Shown here in pieces: positions 51,579-59,332 of a stretch of 64,000 nt of DNA. The stretch is from positions 1 through 64,000 of the forward strand of contig JAIXWG010000016.1 in assembly GCA_027482245.1 (NCBI GenBank). Direction: 5' to 3'. The translations under genes and the position numbers were made by a program. Source of the DNA: Acetobacteraceae bacterium (GTDB lineage: Bacteria > Pseudomonadota > Alphaproteobacteria > Acetobacterales > Acetobacteraceae). The stretch's first letter is position 1. Each line of letters starts with the position of its first letter. The notes beneath the pieces were generated by a model. The model was not told where the DNA came from. It worked only from the letters and a program-made list of their open reading frames with translations, and ran no database searches.

Positions 51579-51940
51579 TGGCCGCCGGAGACGCCGATGG
51601 CGCCGATCATCTGCCCTTCCTCCATCACGGGATAGCCGCCGCCGAAGATGGTCAGGCGCGGCGTGTGCGTGATGCCGTGCAGCAGCGGCGGGTCGTTCTT
51701 GATGAAGTCCCACCAGACATGGGTGGCGATGCCGAAGGATGACGCGGTCCAGGCCTTGTCCTGTGCGATCTGGATGGCGAGGTGCGCGGCGCCGTCCATG
51801 GCGTGGAAGGCCTTGAGCTGGCCGCATTCATTCACCACGGCGATGCACATCGCCTTCTTGAGTTCCCGCGATTTAGCCACCGCGGCCTCGATCATCCGCT
51901 GCGCGGTGTCGCCATCGATGCTGCGCTTGATGATGGACAT
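51515..51940 (-). CDS. HbpS/GlcG-like (DUF336) haem-binding protein
   Basis: The 141-residue protein reads AQRMIEAAVAKSRELKKAMCIAVVNECGQLKAFHAMDGA, KAWTASSFGIAT, GGGYPVMEEGQMIGAIGVSGG, the DUF336 pattern. Members bind haem or cofactors and often sit beside flavoenzymes or glycolate/propanediol genes. Here it lies 11 bases after the Fe-S flavoenzyme in one operon, perhaps as an accessory. No signal peptide, so cytoplasmic. Confidence 0.9.
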   Translation of the reverse strand: MSIIKRSIDGDTAQRMIEAAVAKSRELKKAMCIAVVNECGQLKAFHAMDGAAHLAIQIAQDKAWTASSFGIATHVWWDFIKNDPPLLHGITHTPRLTIFGGGYPVMEEGQMIGAIGVSGGHYSDDMEVARAALEAVGAPVS

Positions 51941-51951
51941 TGGCGTTCCCC

Positions 51952-53916
51952 CTATACCGCCCGCGCGGCGATCTGAGCCTCGACCAGCGCCACCGCCACG
52001 CGGCGCGGCGCATAGGCATCGCCGACGAGATGCGTGCGCTCCACTCCGGCCCGCTTCAGGGCATCGACCAGGCCGTTGCGCGCTTCCGCCTGGCCGATCC
52101 AGAGCAGCGCGGCGCAATCCTCCACCCAGCCTTCCCGCCCCGTGAGGTAGTGGCGCAGCACCACCGCGCCGCCCTCGATCCGCACGGGCGCCATGGAGGT
52201 GCGGAATTCCGCGCCGGCCTTGTCCAGCTCCCGCAGCGTCGCGATGCGCGACACCATGGGCAATTCGCGGAAGGGCTCGAAGAAGCGCGTCGTCACCATC
52301 AGTTTGCCGAGCGGCGCCACGGCTTCCGCGATGGCAGCGGCCCAGTAGTAGCCATCCTCGTCCATCAGCAGGATGCGCTTCGCGGGGCCACCGCGCAGCG
52401 ATGCGAGGTCGCCGATGGAGGTCGGCGCCAGCACCGGCACGCTGCCATCGCCGGGCAGCGAGGGCGCCACCGCCTGCGCGCCCGCCGCCACGATCACGGC
52501 ATGCGGCTGCTCCGCGAGGATCTTCGGGAGTGTCGCTTCCTCGCCGAGGCGAAGTTCGACACCAGCGCGCTGCAGCGCGCCTTCCTGGAACAGGGTCAGG
52601 TGCCGGACCTCGCCGCCCAGCGGGAAGTGGCTGGCATCGCGGAACTTGCCGCCGAGCACCTGGTCGCGCTCGAACAGCACCACGCGATGCCCGCGGTCCG
52701 CCGCGGTGCGTGCGGCCTCCATCCCCGCCGGGCCGCCGCCCACGACGACGACGGTGTTGCGCACGGCACGCTTCAGCTTGCCGAAGAAATGCTCCCGCCC
52801 CGCCAGCGGGTTGGTGGAGCAGCCGATGGGCTCGCCGCTGGAAATCCAGTCCCAGCACTGGTTGCAGGCGATGCAGCGGCGGATTTCCGCCGCGCGCCCC
52901 GTCCGCGCCTTGTTCGCCCAGTCGGGATCGACGATCAGCGCGCGGCACAGCCCGACCATGTCGCCGTCGCCGGAGGCGACGATGCTCTCCGCCTGTTCCG
53001 GCGTCTGCACGCGCGTGGATTGCACGACGACGCAACCGTCGCCAACCGCGCGCTTCACCGCGGCCTGGATGCCCCGATAGGATTCCTGCGGCCAGTGGCG
53101 GTCCGGCAGGTGCGTGTCGATGGTGTTGAAGTTGCCCTGGCTGAGCGAGACGTAGTCGCAGAGTCCCTCCCGCGCCAGGCGCGCCGCGATCTCGCAGGCC
53201 TGGTCGGCATCGATGCCGCCCTGGGTGAATTCCTCCACCGCCAGGCGATAGCCGATGATGGCGCGATGGCCGATGCGCCGGCGCACGCCCTGCAGGATTT
53301 CCGTCGGAAAGCGCAGCCGGTTCTCCAGGCTGCCGCCATAGCGGTCGTCGCGCTTGTTCGTGTAGGGGGAGACGAACTGGCCGATCAGGTGGCCCTGCGC
53401 GCCATGGATCTCCACGCCATCGGCGCCGGTCTCCATGGCGTTGAGCGAGGCGGAGACGAAGGCCTCCACCATCTGCTCCACCTCCACCGTCGTCAGCGCA
53501 TGCGGCGTGCCGCCGGATCGCGGGCAGGGAATGGCGGAGGGCGCCAGCAAGGTGCCGACGCGGCGGCCCAGGTGCTGGCGGCCGCCATGGTTGAGCTGGA
53601 AGACGAAGAGCGCGCCGGCATCATGCACCTGGGCGACGAGCTTCCGCAGGCCGGGGATGGGCCCGCGGTCGAACAGGGGAATGGCCTGCGGCGTCACCGC
53701 ATCGCCGGGATGCACGCGCGCGGCTTCGCTGACCACCACGCCCGCGCCGCCCTCCGCCACGGTGCGATAGAAGGCCAGCATGCGGTCGCCGACGCGGTTC
53801 TGCTCCGCGAGGTTGGAGGTGGTGGCCACGCGCATGACACGGTTGCGCGACCTGGCCGCACCGATGCTGATCGGCGTGAACAGCCTTGGAAAAGCCTGAA
53901 CGCTTCCGCCGTCCAT
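51952..53916 (-). CDS. Fe-S flavoenzyme of the 2,4-dienoyl-CoA reductase/trimethylamine dehydrogenase family
   Basis: The 654-residue protein has an N-terminal OYE-type FMN barrel (RVMRVATTSNLAEQNRVGD, FQLNHGGRQ, GADGVEIHGAQGHLIGQFVSPYTNKRDDRYGGSLENRLRF), a 4Fe-4S motif CIACNQCWDWISSGEPIGC (CxxCx3Cx11C) and an FAD/NAD part (VVVVGGGPAGMEAARTAADRGHRVVLFER). It passes electrons between NADPH, FAD, Fe-S and FMN to reduce or demethylate a substrate. It is the first gene of a two-gene operon with the HbpS-like protein and divergent from a Tct operon. Confidence 0.93.
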   Translation of the reverse strand: MDGGSVQAFPRLFTPISIGAARSRNRVMRVATTSNLAEQNRVGDRMLAFYRTVAEGGAGVVVSEAARVHPGDAVTPQAIPLFDRGPIPGLRKLVAQVHDAGALFVFQLNHGGRQHLGRRVGTLLAPSAIPCPRSGGTPHALTTVEVEQMVEAFVSASLNAMETGADGVEIHGAQGHLIGQFVSPYTNKRDDRYGGSLENRLRFPTEILQGVRRRIGHRAIIGYRLAVEEFTQGGIDADQACEIAARLAREGLCDYVSLSQGNFNTIDTHLPDRHWPQESYRGIQAAVKRAVGDGCVVVQSTRVQTPEQAESIVASGDGDMVGLCRALIVDPDWANKARTGRAAEIRRCIACNQCWDWISSGEPIGCSTNPLAGREHFFGKLKRAVRNTVVVVGGGPAGMEAARTAADRGHRVVLFERDQVLGGKFRDASHFPLGGEVRHLTLFQEGALQRAGVELRLGEEATLPKILAEQPHAVIVAAGAQAVAPSLPGDGSVPVLAPTSIGDLASLRGGPAKRILLMDEDGYYWAAAIAEAVAPLGKLMVTTRFFEPFRELPMVSRIATLRELDKAGAEFRTSMAPVRIEGGAVVLRHYLTGREGWVEDCAALLWIGQAEARNGLVDALKRAGVERTHLVGDAYAPRRVAVALVEAQIAARAV

Positions 53917-53960
53917 GCGCCGGATGTCCTCCCGATTGCGGCCAGCCTACCGGCACAAGG

Positions 53961-53972
53961 TTGTACGGACAA
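53961..53972. promoter_or_regulatory. TTGT-ACGG-ACAA dyad, candidate operator
   Basis: A perfect 4-bp-arm inverted repeat with flanking ACAAGG repeats (53955-53960 and 53969-53974) lies in the 123-base gap between the divergent flavoenzyme and TctB genes. Its form recalls GntR-type operators. No GntR gene is nearby; the LysR at 58317 is another candidate regulator. Confidence 0.35.
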
Positions 53973-54039
53973 GGTAGCTTGCGCGACCCGCGGGGATCGG
54001 GCGATGCTGGACGCGGGAAGAAACGACACCAGGAATGCC

Positions 54040-54516
54040 ATGGCGCGCCTTGATGCTGCGGTCAGCCTGTTCTGGGTCCTGCTCGGCATCGCGCTGTGCT
54101 GGAGTTCGACGCAGCTTGGGTTGAGCGACCCGAGCGGGCCGGGCTCCGGCCTGTTCCCCTTCCTCGCGGGGCTGCTGGTGCTGGGCAGCGGCGTCGGGCT
54201 GCTGGTGCGGCACGTGGTCACGGGCGGCCAGCCCGCGCCGGGGGAGGAGATCGCCCCGCAATTCTGGGAAGCGCCGGGCGCGCCCTTCCGCGTTGTCGTG
54301 CTGATCCTCGTCGTCGGCGGCATGATCGTGGCGGTGCCCTGGCTCGGCTTCGCACTGGCGGGGGCCATCGGGCTGCCGATCCTGTTCCGCGTCATCGCGC
54401 CGGAGAAATCCTGGGTCACCGCCATCATCACCGGCATCATCGCCGCCGGCAGCATGCATCTGCTGTTCGCGGTCGCGCTCGGCACGCCGCTGCCGCGCGG
54501 CTCGCTGGGGTTCTGA
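54040..54516 (+). CDS. tctB: TTT transporter small membrane subunit, TctB family
   Basis: The 158-residue protein has four membrane segments (about residues 6-22, 36-60, 82-112 and 125-148) and the N-terminal AVSLFWVLLGIALCWSSTQLG typical of TctB. I chose the ATG at 54040 because AGGA precedes it; 54004 is in frame and would add 12 polar residues. The large subunit follows 3 bases after its stop. Confidence 0.87.
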   Translation: MARLDAAVSLFWVLLGIALCWSSTQLGLSDPSGPGSGLFPFLAGLLVLGSGVGLLVRHVVTGGQPAPGEEIAPQFWEAPGAPFRVVVLILVVGGMIVAVPWLGFALAGAIGLPILFRVIAPEKSWVTAIITGIIAAGSMHLLFAVALGTPLPRGSLGF

Positions 54517-54519
54517 ACC

Positions 54520-56016
54520 ATGGACCCGATGGGCGGCCTTCTCGCGGGGTTCGAGGTCATCCTGACCTGGCAGAACATCCAGTTCATCTTCATCGGCAGC
54601 GTCATCGGCACGCTGATCGGCGTGCTGCCCGGCATCGGCCCGCTGGCCGCGCTGTCGCTGCTGCTGCCGGCCACGGTCGCGCTGCCGCCGGTCGGCGCGG
54701 TGGCGATGCTCTGCGCCATCTTCTACGGGTCGATGTATGGCGGATCGATCACGTCGATCCTGGTGAACATCCCGGGCGAGGCCGCCTCGGTCGTCACCTG
54801 CCTCGATGGCTACGCCATGGCGAAGCAGGGGCGCGCTGGCGCAGCGCTGGGGATGGCGGCGCTGGGGTCCTTCATCGCGGGCACGCTCGGCATCATCGTG
54901 CTGTGCCTGGCGGCGCCGATGCTGGGCGCCTTCGCCATCCGCATGGGACCGCCGGAATACGCGGCGCTGATGCTGCTGGGCCTGGCCTGCACCATCCTGA
55001 TGATCCAGGGATCGGCGCTGAAGGGCGCGATCATGATCGGGCTCGGCGCCTGGCTGGCCGCGATCGGCATGGACATCGTGACCGGCGAGTTCCGCTTCAC
55101 CGCGGGCAGCGTCGATCTCTCCGCGGGGATCGAGCTGCTGGCCGTCGTGATCGGGCTGTTCGGCGTGTCGGAGATCCTGCTGAACGTGGAGCAGGCGGCG
55201 CGCGGCATGGCGGTGAAGGCGAAGCTGTCCGGCCTGTGGCCGACGCGCGCGGACTGGAAGGCATCCTGGGCGCCGATCCTGCGGGGCAGCGGGCTCGGCT
55301 TCGCCATCGGCCTGCTGCCGGGCGGCGGTCCCGTCACGGCGTCCTTCCTCTCCTACGCCGTGGAGCGGCGGGTGGGGAAGAACCCGGAGACCTTCGGCAA
55401 GGGCCGGATCGAGGGCGTGGCGGGGCCGGAGGCCGCGAACAACGCGGCGGTGTCGTCGGGCATGATCCCGCTGCTCTCGCTCGGCATTCCCGGCAATGCG
55501 GTGACGGCGCTGCTGATGGGCGCGCTGATCATCAACGGCGTACAGCCCGGCCCGACGATGATGATCGACCGCGCCGACGTCTTCTGGGGCGTGGTCGCCA
55601 GCCTCTACATCGGCAATGTCTTCCTGCTGGTGCTGAATCTGCCGCTGGTGGGGCTCTGGGTGCAGCTGCTGCGCGTGCCCTATGCGGTGCTGTTCCCGGC
55701 CATCCTGCTGCTGGCGCTGGTCGGCACCTATTCGGCCAACCGGAACCTCTTCGACCTCTGGGTCATGCTCGGCTTCGGCGTGGTGGGCTGGTTCCTGCGC
55801 AAGCTCGGCTACGAATTGGCGCCGCTGGTGCTGGCCTTCGTGCTGGCGCCGCTGCTGGAACAGTCGCTGCGCCAATCCATGGTGATGTCGCCCGACGGGG
55901 CGATGATCTTCCTCCAGCGCCCGCTGGCCGCGGTGATGATCGCCGCGGCCGTCGGGATCCTTCTGCTGGTCGTCTTCAAGCGCAAAACAACAACCCTTGT
56001 GGGAGGAACAGCATGA
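54520..56016 (+). CDS. tctA: TTT transporter large membrane subunit, TctA family
   Basis: The 498-residue protein has the TctA pattern: IGTLIGVLPGIGPLAALSLLLPATVALPP, FYGSMYGGSITSILVNIPGEAASVVTCLDGYAMAKQGRAG and GLLPGGGPVTASFLSYAVERR. It is more like canonical TctA than the copy at 7661 (NIPGEAASVVTCLDGY rather than NIPGTAANAAACLDGY). The Bug receptor gene overlaps its stop by 4 bases. Confidence 0.95.
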   Translation: MDPMGGLLAGFEVILTWQNIQFIFIGSVIGTLIGVLPGIGPLAALSLLLPATVALPPVGAVAMLCAIFYGSMYGGSITSILVNIPGEAASVVTCLDGYAMAKQGRAGAALGMAALGSFIAGTLGIIVLCLAAPMLGAFAIRMGPPEYAALMLLGLACTILMIQGSALKGAIMIGLGAWLAAIGMDIVTGEFRFTAGSVDLSAGIELLAVVIGLFGVSEILLNVEQAARGMAVKAKLSGLWPTRADWKASWAPILRGSGLGFAIGLLPGGGPVTASFLSYAVERRVGKNPETFGKGRIEGVAGPEAANNAAVSSGMIPLLSLGIPGNAVTALLMGALIINGVQPGPTMMIDRADVFWGVVASLYIGNVFLLVLNLPLVGLWVQLLRVPYAVLFPAILLLALVGTYSANRNLFDLWVMLGFGVVGWFLRKLGYELAPLVLAFVLAPLLEQSLRQSMVMSPDGAMIFLQRPLAAVMIAAAVGILLLVVFKRKTTTLVGGTA

Positions 56017-57035
56017 CCATCACCCGACGCGGCCTGCTCGCCACCGGCGCCGCATTGCCCTTCGCCGGCGCCGCCCTGGCGCAGGACACGCACCCCGCGC
56101 GCGCCGCCCTCAACGCCATCAAGCCCGCGGGCTATCCGCGGGAGCCGATCGAGATGGTCGTCGTCTATCCCGCCGGCGGCGGAATGGACATCACCGGCCG
56201 CGTCGTGCAGCGCTTCTTCGAGCGTGTGACGGGCGAGCGTTCCTTCGTGAACAACCGCACCGGCGGCGCGGGGCTGGTCGGCCATACCTGGCTCGCGACC
56301 CAGGCGCCGCATGACGGGCACGCCATCGGCATCATAGCGAACCTGGTGATCTCCGACGCCGCGCGATCCCAGGGACGCTGGCAGGTCAGCGACCTCGACC
56401 ATATCGCGCACCTCAATGCCGAACCGCTGAACCTGATGGTGAATGCGGAAGGTCCCTTCAAGACGGGCGGGCTGCGCGGGTTGCTGGAAGCGGCGCGGGC
56501 CCGGCCGGGAACCATCCGCGTGGCGAATGTCGTCGGCGGCTACTACGAATACCTGATCGAGCAGCTGGAACAGGCCAGCGGCTCGCGCTTCCTCAAGGTG
56601 CCGTTCCAGGGCGGTGGCCCCGGCATCACCGCGCTGCTCGGCAACAACGTCGACCTCGCCTTCGGCTTCTTCGCGGAGGTGCGCGGCCACATGCAGGGCA
56701 ACCGCCTGCTGCCCATCGCGGTGACGGGCCGCCAGCCCACCGCCTTCCTGCCGGAAACGCCGACGGTGAACAGCGTGATCGGGCGGGATGACGTGAACTG
56801 GGGCGTCAGCCGCTGGATCGCGGTGCCGAAGGCGGTGCCGGCGGATCGCAAGGCCTGGCTGGCCGCGGCCTTCCGCGCCGCCGTCGCCGACCCCGCGCTG
56901 GTCGAGGAATTCCGCAACCTCGGCGCGCTGCCCGATCCGGACCTCAACACGCCGGAGAAGCTGAACGCCGCGGTGGCGCAGATGGCGGAAGCCGAGCGCG
57001 CCTACCTCGTCGCCTCCGGCCGCGCGACGCGCTGA
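56013..57035 (+). CDS. Bug/TctC-type receptor of the second TTT operon
   Basis: The 340-residue receptor has a Tat-like leader (TITRRGLLATGAALPFAGAALA) and the signature PIEMVVVYPAGGGMDITGRVVQRFFE, later NNRTGGAGLVGHTWLAT and VPFQGGGPGITALLGNNVDLAF. An extra stretch of about 20 residues lies between the leader and the signature (DTHPARAALNAIKPAGYP). GGGAGGAAC lies ahead of the ATG. Catabolic genes for its likely substrate follow directly, which suggests a dicarboxylate or aryl carboxylate. Confidence 0.93.
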   Translation: MTITRRGLLATGAALPFAGAALAQDTHPARAALNAIKPAGYPREPIEMVVVYPAGGGMDITGRVVQRFFERVTGERSFVNNRTGGAGLVGHTWLATQAPHDGHAIGIIANLVISDAARSQGRWQVSDLDHIAHLNAEPLNLMVNAEGPFKTGGLRGLLEAARARPGTIRVANVVGGYYEYLIEQLEQASGSRFLKVPFQGGGPGITALLGNNVDLAFGFFAEVRGHMQGNRLLPIAVTGRQPTAFLPETPTVNSVIGRDDVNWGVSRWIAVPKAVPADRKAWLAAAFRAAVADPALVEEFRNLGALPDPDLNTPEKLNAAVAQMAEAERAYLVASGRATR

Positions 57036-57037
57036 CC

Positions 57038-57790
57038 ATGCCCGATGTGTTGGGGTGGCGCGGCTGCTTCGGGGTGGTCACGCCCTCCACCAACACGGTG
57101 GTGCAGCCGGAATATGACACGATGCGCCCGCGCGGCATCACGAACCACGTCGCGCGGATGCACATCGCGAACGACCCGCTGAACAGCGATGCCGATTTCG
57201 ACACGCTGATCAGCCGGATCGACGCCGCGCTGGAAGGCGCGCTGGAACGCGTGCTGACGGCGCAGCCCGACCGTATCGTCCTCGGCATCTCCGCCGAGAG
57301 CATCTGGGGCGGCGGTCTCGCCGCCGCCCGCGCGATCCAGGATCGGGTGGACCGCATGACCGGCGGCCTGCCCTTCACCCAGGCCGCGGATGCGCTGCCG
57401 GCCGCGCTGAAGGCACTCGGCATCACCGGCCCCGTCGGGCTGGTGACGCCCTACTTCCCCGTCGCCCACAGCCACCTCGTCAACTACATCGCCGAGATCG
57501 GGTGCGAGGTGGTGGCGGCGAAGCACCTGCAACGCCCCTCCCCTGTCGGCATCGGCCTGACGCCGCTCGCCACGCTGCGCGATGCGATCAACGAGGTGAA
57601 CCGGCCGGAGGTCCGCGCCATCATCCAGTTCGGCGCGAACCTGCCCATGATGCACCTGGCGGCGCAGGCGGAGGCCTGGCTCGGCAAGCCCGTCATCGCC
57701 ATCAATGCCGCGACCTACTGGCACGCGCTGCGCAGCCACGGGATCACGGACCGCATCACGGGCTGCGGAAGGCTGCTGGAGGAACACTGA
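57038..57790 (+). CDS. Maleate isomerase/arylmalonate decarboxylase-like protein without the catalytic cysteines
   Basis: The 250-residue Asp/Glu racemase-superfamily protein opens FGVVTPSTNTVVQPEYDTMRP, as in maleate cis-trans isomerases. In these enzymes one Cys follows the third strand and a second opens a C-x-N-L motif. Here the first site reads LGISAESIWGG and the second QFGANLPMMH, so both cysteines are absent. The remaining cysteines (CFGVV, IGCEVV, TGCGRL) are not at those places. It may use another mechanism or have another role. It follows the Bug gene by 2 bases and precedes RidA by 1. Confidence 0.82.
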   Translation: MPDVLGWRGCFGVVTPSTNTVVQPEYDTMRPRGITNHVARMHIANDPLNSDADFDTLISRIDAALEGALERVLTAQPDRIVLGISAESIWGGGLAAARAIQDRVDRMTGGLPFTQAADALPAALKALGITGPVGLVTPYFPVAHSHLVNYIAEIGCEVVAAKHLQRPSPVGIGLTPLATLRDAINEVNRPEVRAIIQFGANLPMMHLAAQAEAWLGKPVIAINAATYWHALRSHGITDRITGCGRLLEEH

Positions 57791-57791
57791 C

Positions 57792-58259
57792 ATGGCCACC
57801 AACGAGGAACGCCTGGCCGCACTCGGCGTCACGCTGCCGCCGCCCTTCCGGGACGAGGCCAACCGCGTCCGCGCGCTGCGATCCGGCATCCATGTCTACA
57901 TGAGCGGCCACGGGCCGCTCGGCGAGGGCAATGTGCCCCTCGTCGTCGGCAAGCTCGGGCGGGAATTGTCGATCGAGCAGGGGCGGGAGGCCGCGCGGAT
58001 CACGGGCCTCTGCTGCCTCTCCACGCTGCGGCACTACCTCGGCACGCTCGATCCCGTGGTGCGCTGCGTGCGCGTGATGGGCTTCATCAACTGCGCACCC
58101 GGCTTCAACCGCCCGTCGGAGGTGCTGCACGGCTTCTCCGACCTCATGGTCGATGTCTTCGGGGAAGGCGGGCGCCACTGCCGGTCCGCCATCGGGGTGG
58201 CGGAGCTCTATTCGAACATCCCGATCGAGGTGGAGGCGCTGTTCGAGCTGGCGGGCTAG
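57792..58259 (+). CDS. RidA (YjgF/YER057c) family protein, long type
   Basis: The 155-residue protein has RALRSGIHVYMSGHGPL, GREAARITGLCCLSTLRHYLG, VVRCVRVMGFINCAPGFNRPSEVLHGFSDLMVDVFGEGGRHCRSAIGVAELYSNIPIEVEALFEL. This is the longer group of RidA-like proteins (about 155 residues). RidA deaminates reactive enamines or imines. The canonical substrate Arg appears as RSAIGVAEL. It ends the TctB-TctA-Bug-isomerase operon. Confidence 0.88.
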   Translation: MATNEERLAALGVTLPPPFRDEANRVRALRSGIHVYMSGHGPLGEGNVPLVVGKLGRELSIEQGREAARITGLCCLSTLRHYLGTLDPVVRCVRVMGFINCAPGFNRPSEVLHGFSDLMVDVFGEGGRHCRSAIGVAELYSNIPIEVEALFELAG

Positions 58260-58270
58260 GACGACCAAAG

Positions 58271-58308
58271 CCCCCACCCCGACCCTCCCCCGCAAGCGCG
58301 GGGGAGGG
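58271..58308. repeat. 38-bp GC-rich hairpin repeat, single copy
   Basis: Same sequence as the unit at 48014-48051: CCCCCACCCCGACC followed by an 11-bp stem CCCTCCCCCGC/GCGGGGGAGGG. It stands between the convergent RidA and LysR genes, 12 bases after the RidA stop. Confidence 0.8.
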
Positions 58309-58316
58309 AGGGACAA

Positions 58317-59228
58317 TCACCCGGCCAGCATCGGCTCGATCACGCCGCGCAGCGCCTCCGCGAAGACACCGGAGAGCACGGGCTGCGCGGCGCGCTCCGC
58401 GGTGAACAGCCGAAGCGTCTGGGATGGCAAGGCGCGGTCCTCGATGGGGACGAAGGCCAGGTCGCCGCGCGCCTCCTCCGGCTGGATGTTGAGGCGGTTC
58501 AGCAGGGTCACGCCCTGGGCCAGCACGGCGACGCGCTTCATCACCTCCACCTCATTCGCCTCCACGATCGGGTCGGGGCGCAGGCCGCCCTGGGCCAGCC
58601 CGGCCTCCACCAGCGGGCGGAGCGACATGCCCTCCGCCGGCAGCACCAGCCGGGCGGCCAGAAGGTCAGCGAGGCGCAGCGACGCGCGGCCAGCCAGCGG
58701 ATGGTCCGGCGGCATGACGGCGCCGAGGCGGCATTCCCAGGCCATCAGCGTCGCGATCCCGCGCTGGCCCTCCGCGCCATAGGCCAGGCCGAGATCGGCC
58801 CGGCCCTCCCGCACCGCGGCCAGGATTTCCGGCAGCGACAGGCGCTGGAAGACCAGGCGCATGCGGGGCCGCGCGGCGCGGGCCGCCAGGGTTGTGCGGG
58901 CGACCAACTCTGGGCCGAGGCCGCCCATCATCGCGACCGTCAGCGTCCCGCCATGGGTGCCGCGCATCTCCTCGATCAGTGCCGCGGTGCGGTCATGGTC
59001 CGCGAGCGTCCGGCGGATATGGGCGACCACCGCCTCTCCGGCCGCCGTCAGGCGCAGGCGGTTGGGCAGGCGGTCGAAGAGGGCCACGCCCATCTCCGCC
59101 TCCAGCGCCAGGAGCTGGCGGTTGATGGAGGAGGCGGAGACGGCGAGCCGGGTCGCGGCGCGGCGGATGGAGCCGTGGCGCGCAACCTCATCGAGGTAGC
59201 GGAGCATCCGCCCGTGCAGGGATCGCAT
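58317..59228 (-). CDS. LysR family transcriptional regulator
   Basis: The 303-residue protein has an N-terminal winged helix-turn-helix (MLRYLDEVARHGSIRRAATRLAVSASSINRQLLALEAEMGVALFDR) and a substrate-binding domain from about residue 90 (GGTLTVAMMGGLGPELVARTTLAARAARPRMRLVF). It is convergent with the Tct/RidA operon and divergent from the FAD oxidase gene, its more likely target under the usual LysR layout (104-base gap). Confidence 0.92.
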   Translation of the reverse strand: MRSLHGRMLRYLDEVARHGSIRRAATRLAVSASSINRQLLALEAEMGVALFDRLPNRLRLTAAGEAVVAHIRRTLADHDRTAALIEEMRGTHGGTLTVAMMGGLGPELVARTTLAARAARPRMRLVFQRLSLPEILAAVREGRADLGLAYGAEGQRGIATLMAWECRLGAVMPPDHPLAGRASLRLADLLAARLVLPAEGMSLRPLVEAGLAQGGLRPDPIVEANEVEVMKRVAVLAQGVTLLNRLNIQPEEARGDLAFVPIEDRALPSQTLRLFTAERAAQPVLSGVFAEALRGVIEPMLAG

Positions 59229-59332
59229 GGGGGGAGCGTGCCGGGGTGCTGCCCGAAAGGCAACGGCCCGCGCGCAAAGTGCTGCTTCCCGGCGTGCGCG
59301 GGCGATGCTTCCTGAAGCCAGGAGATCGCCCC

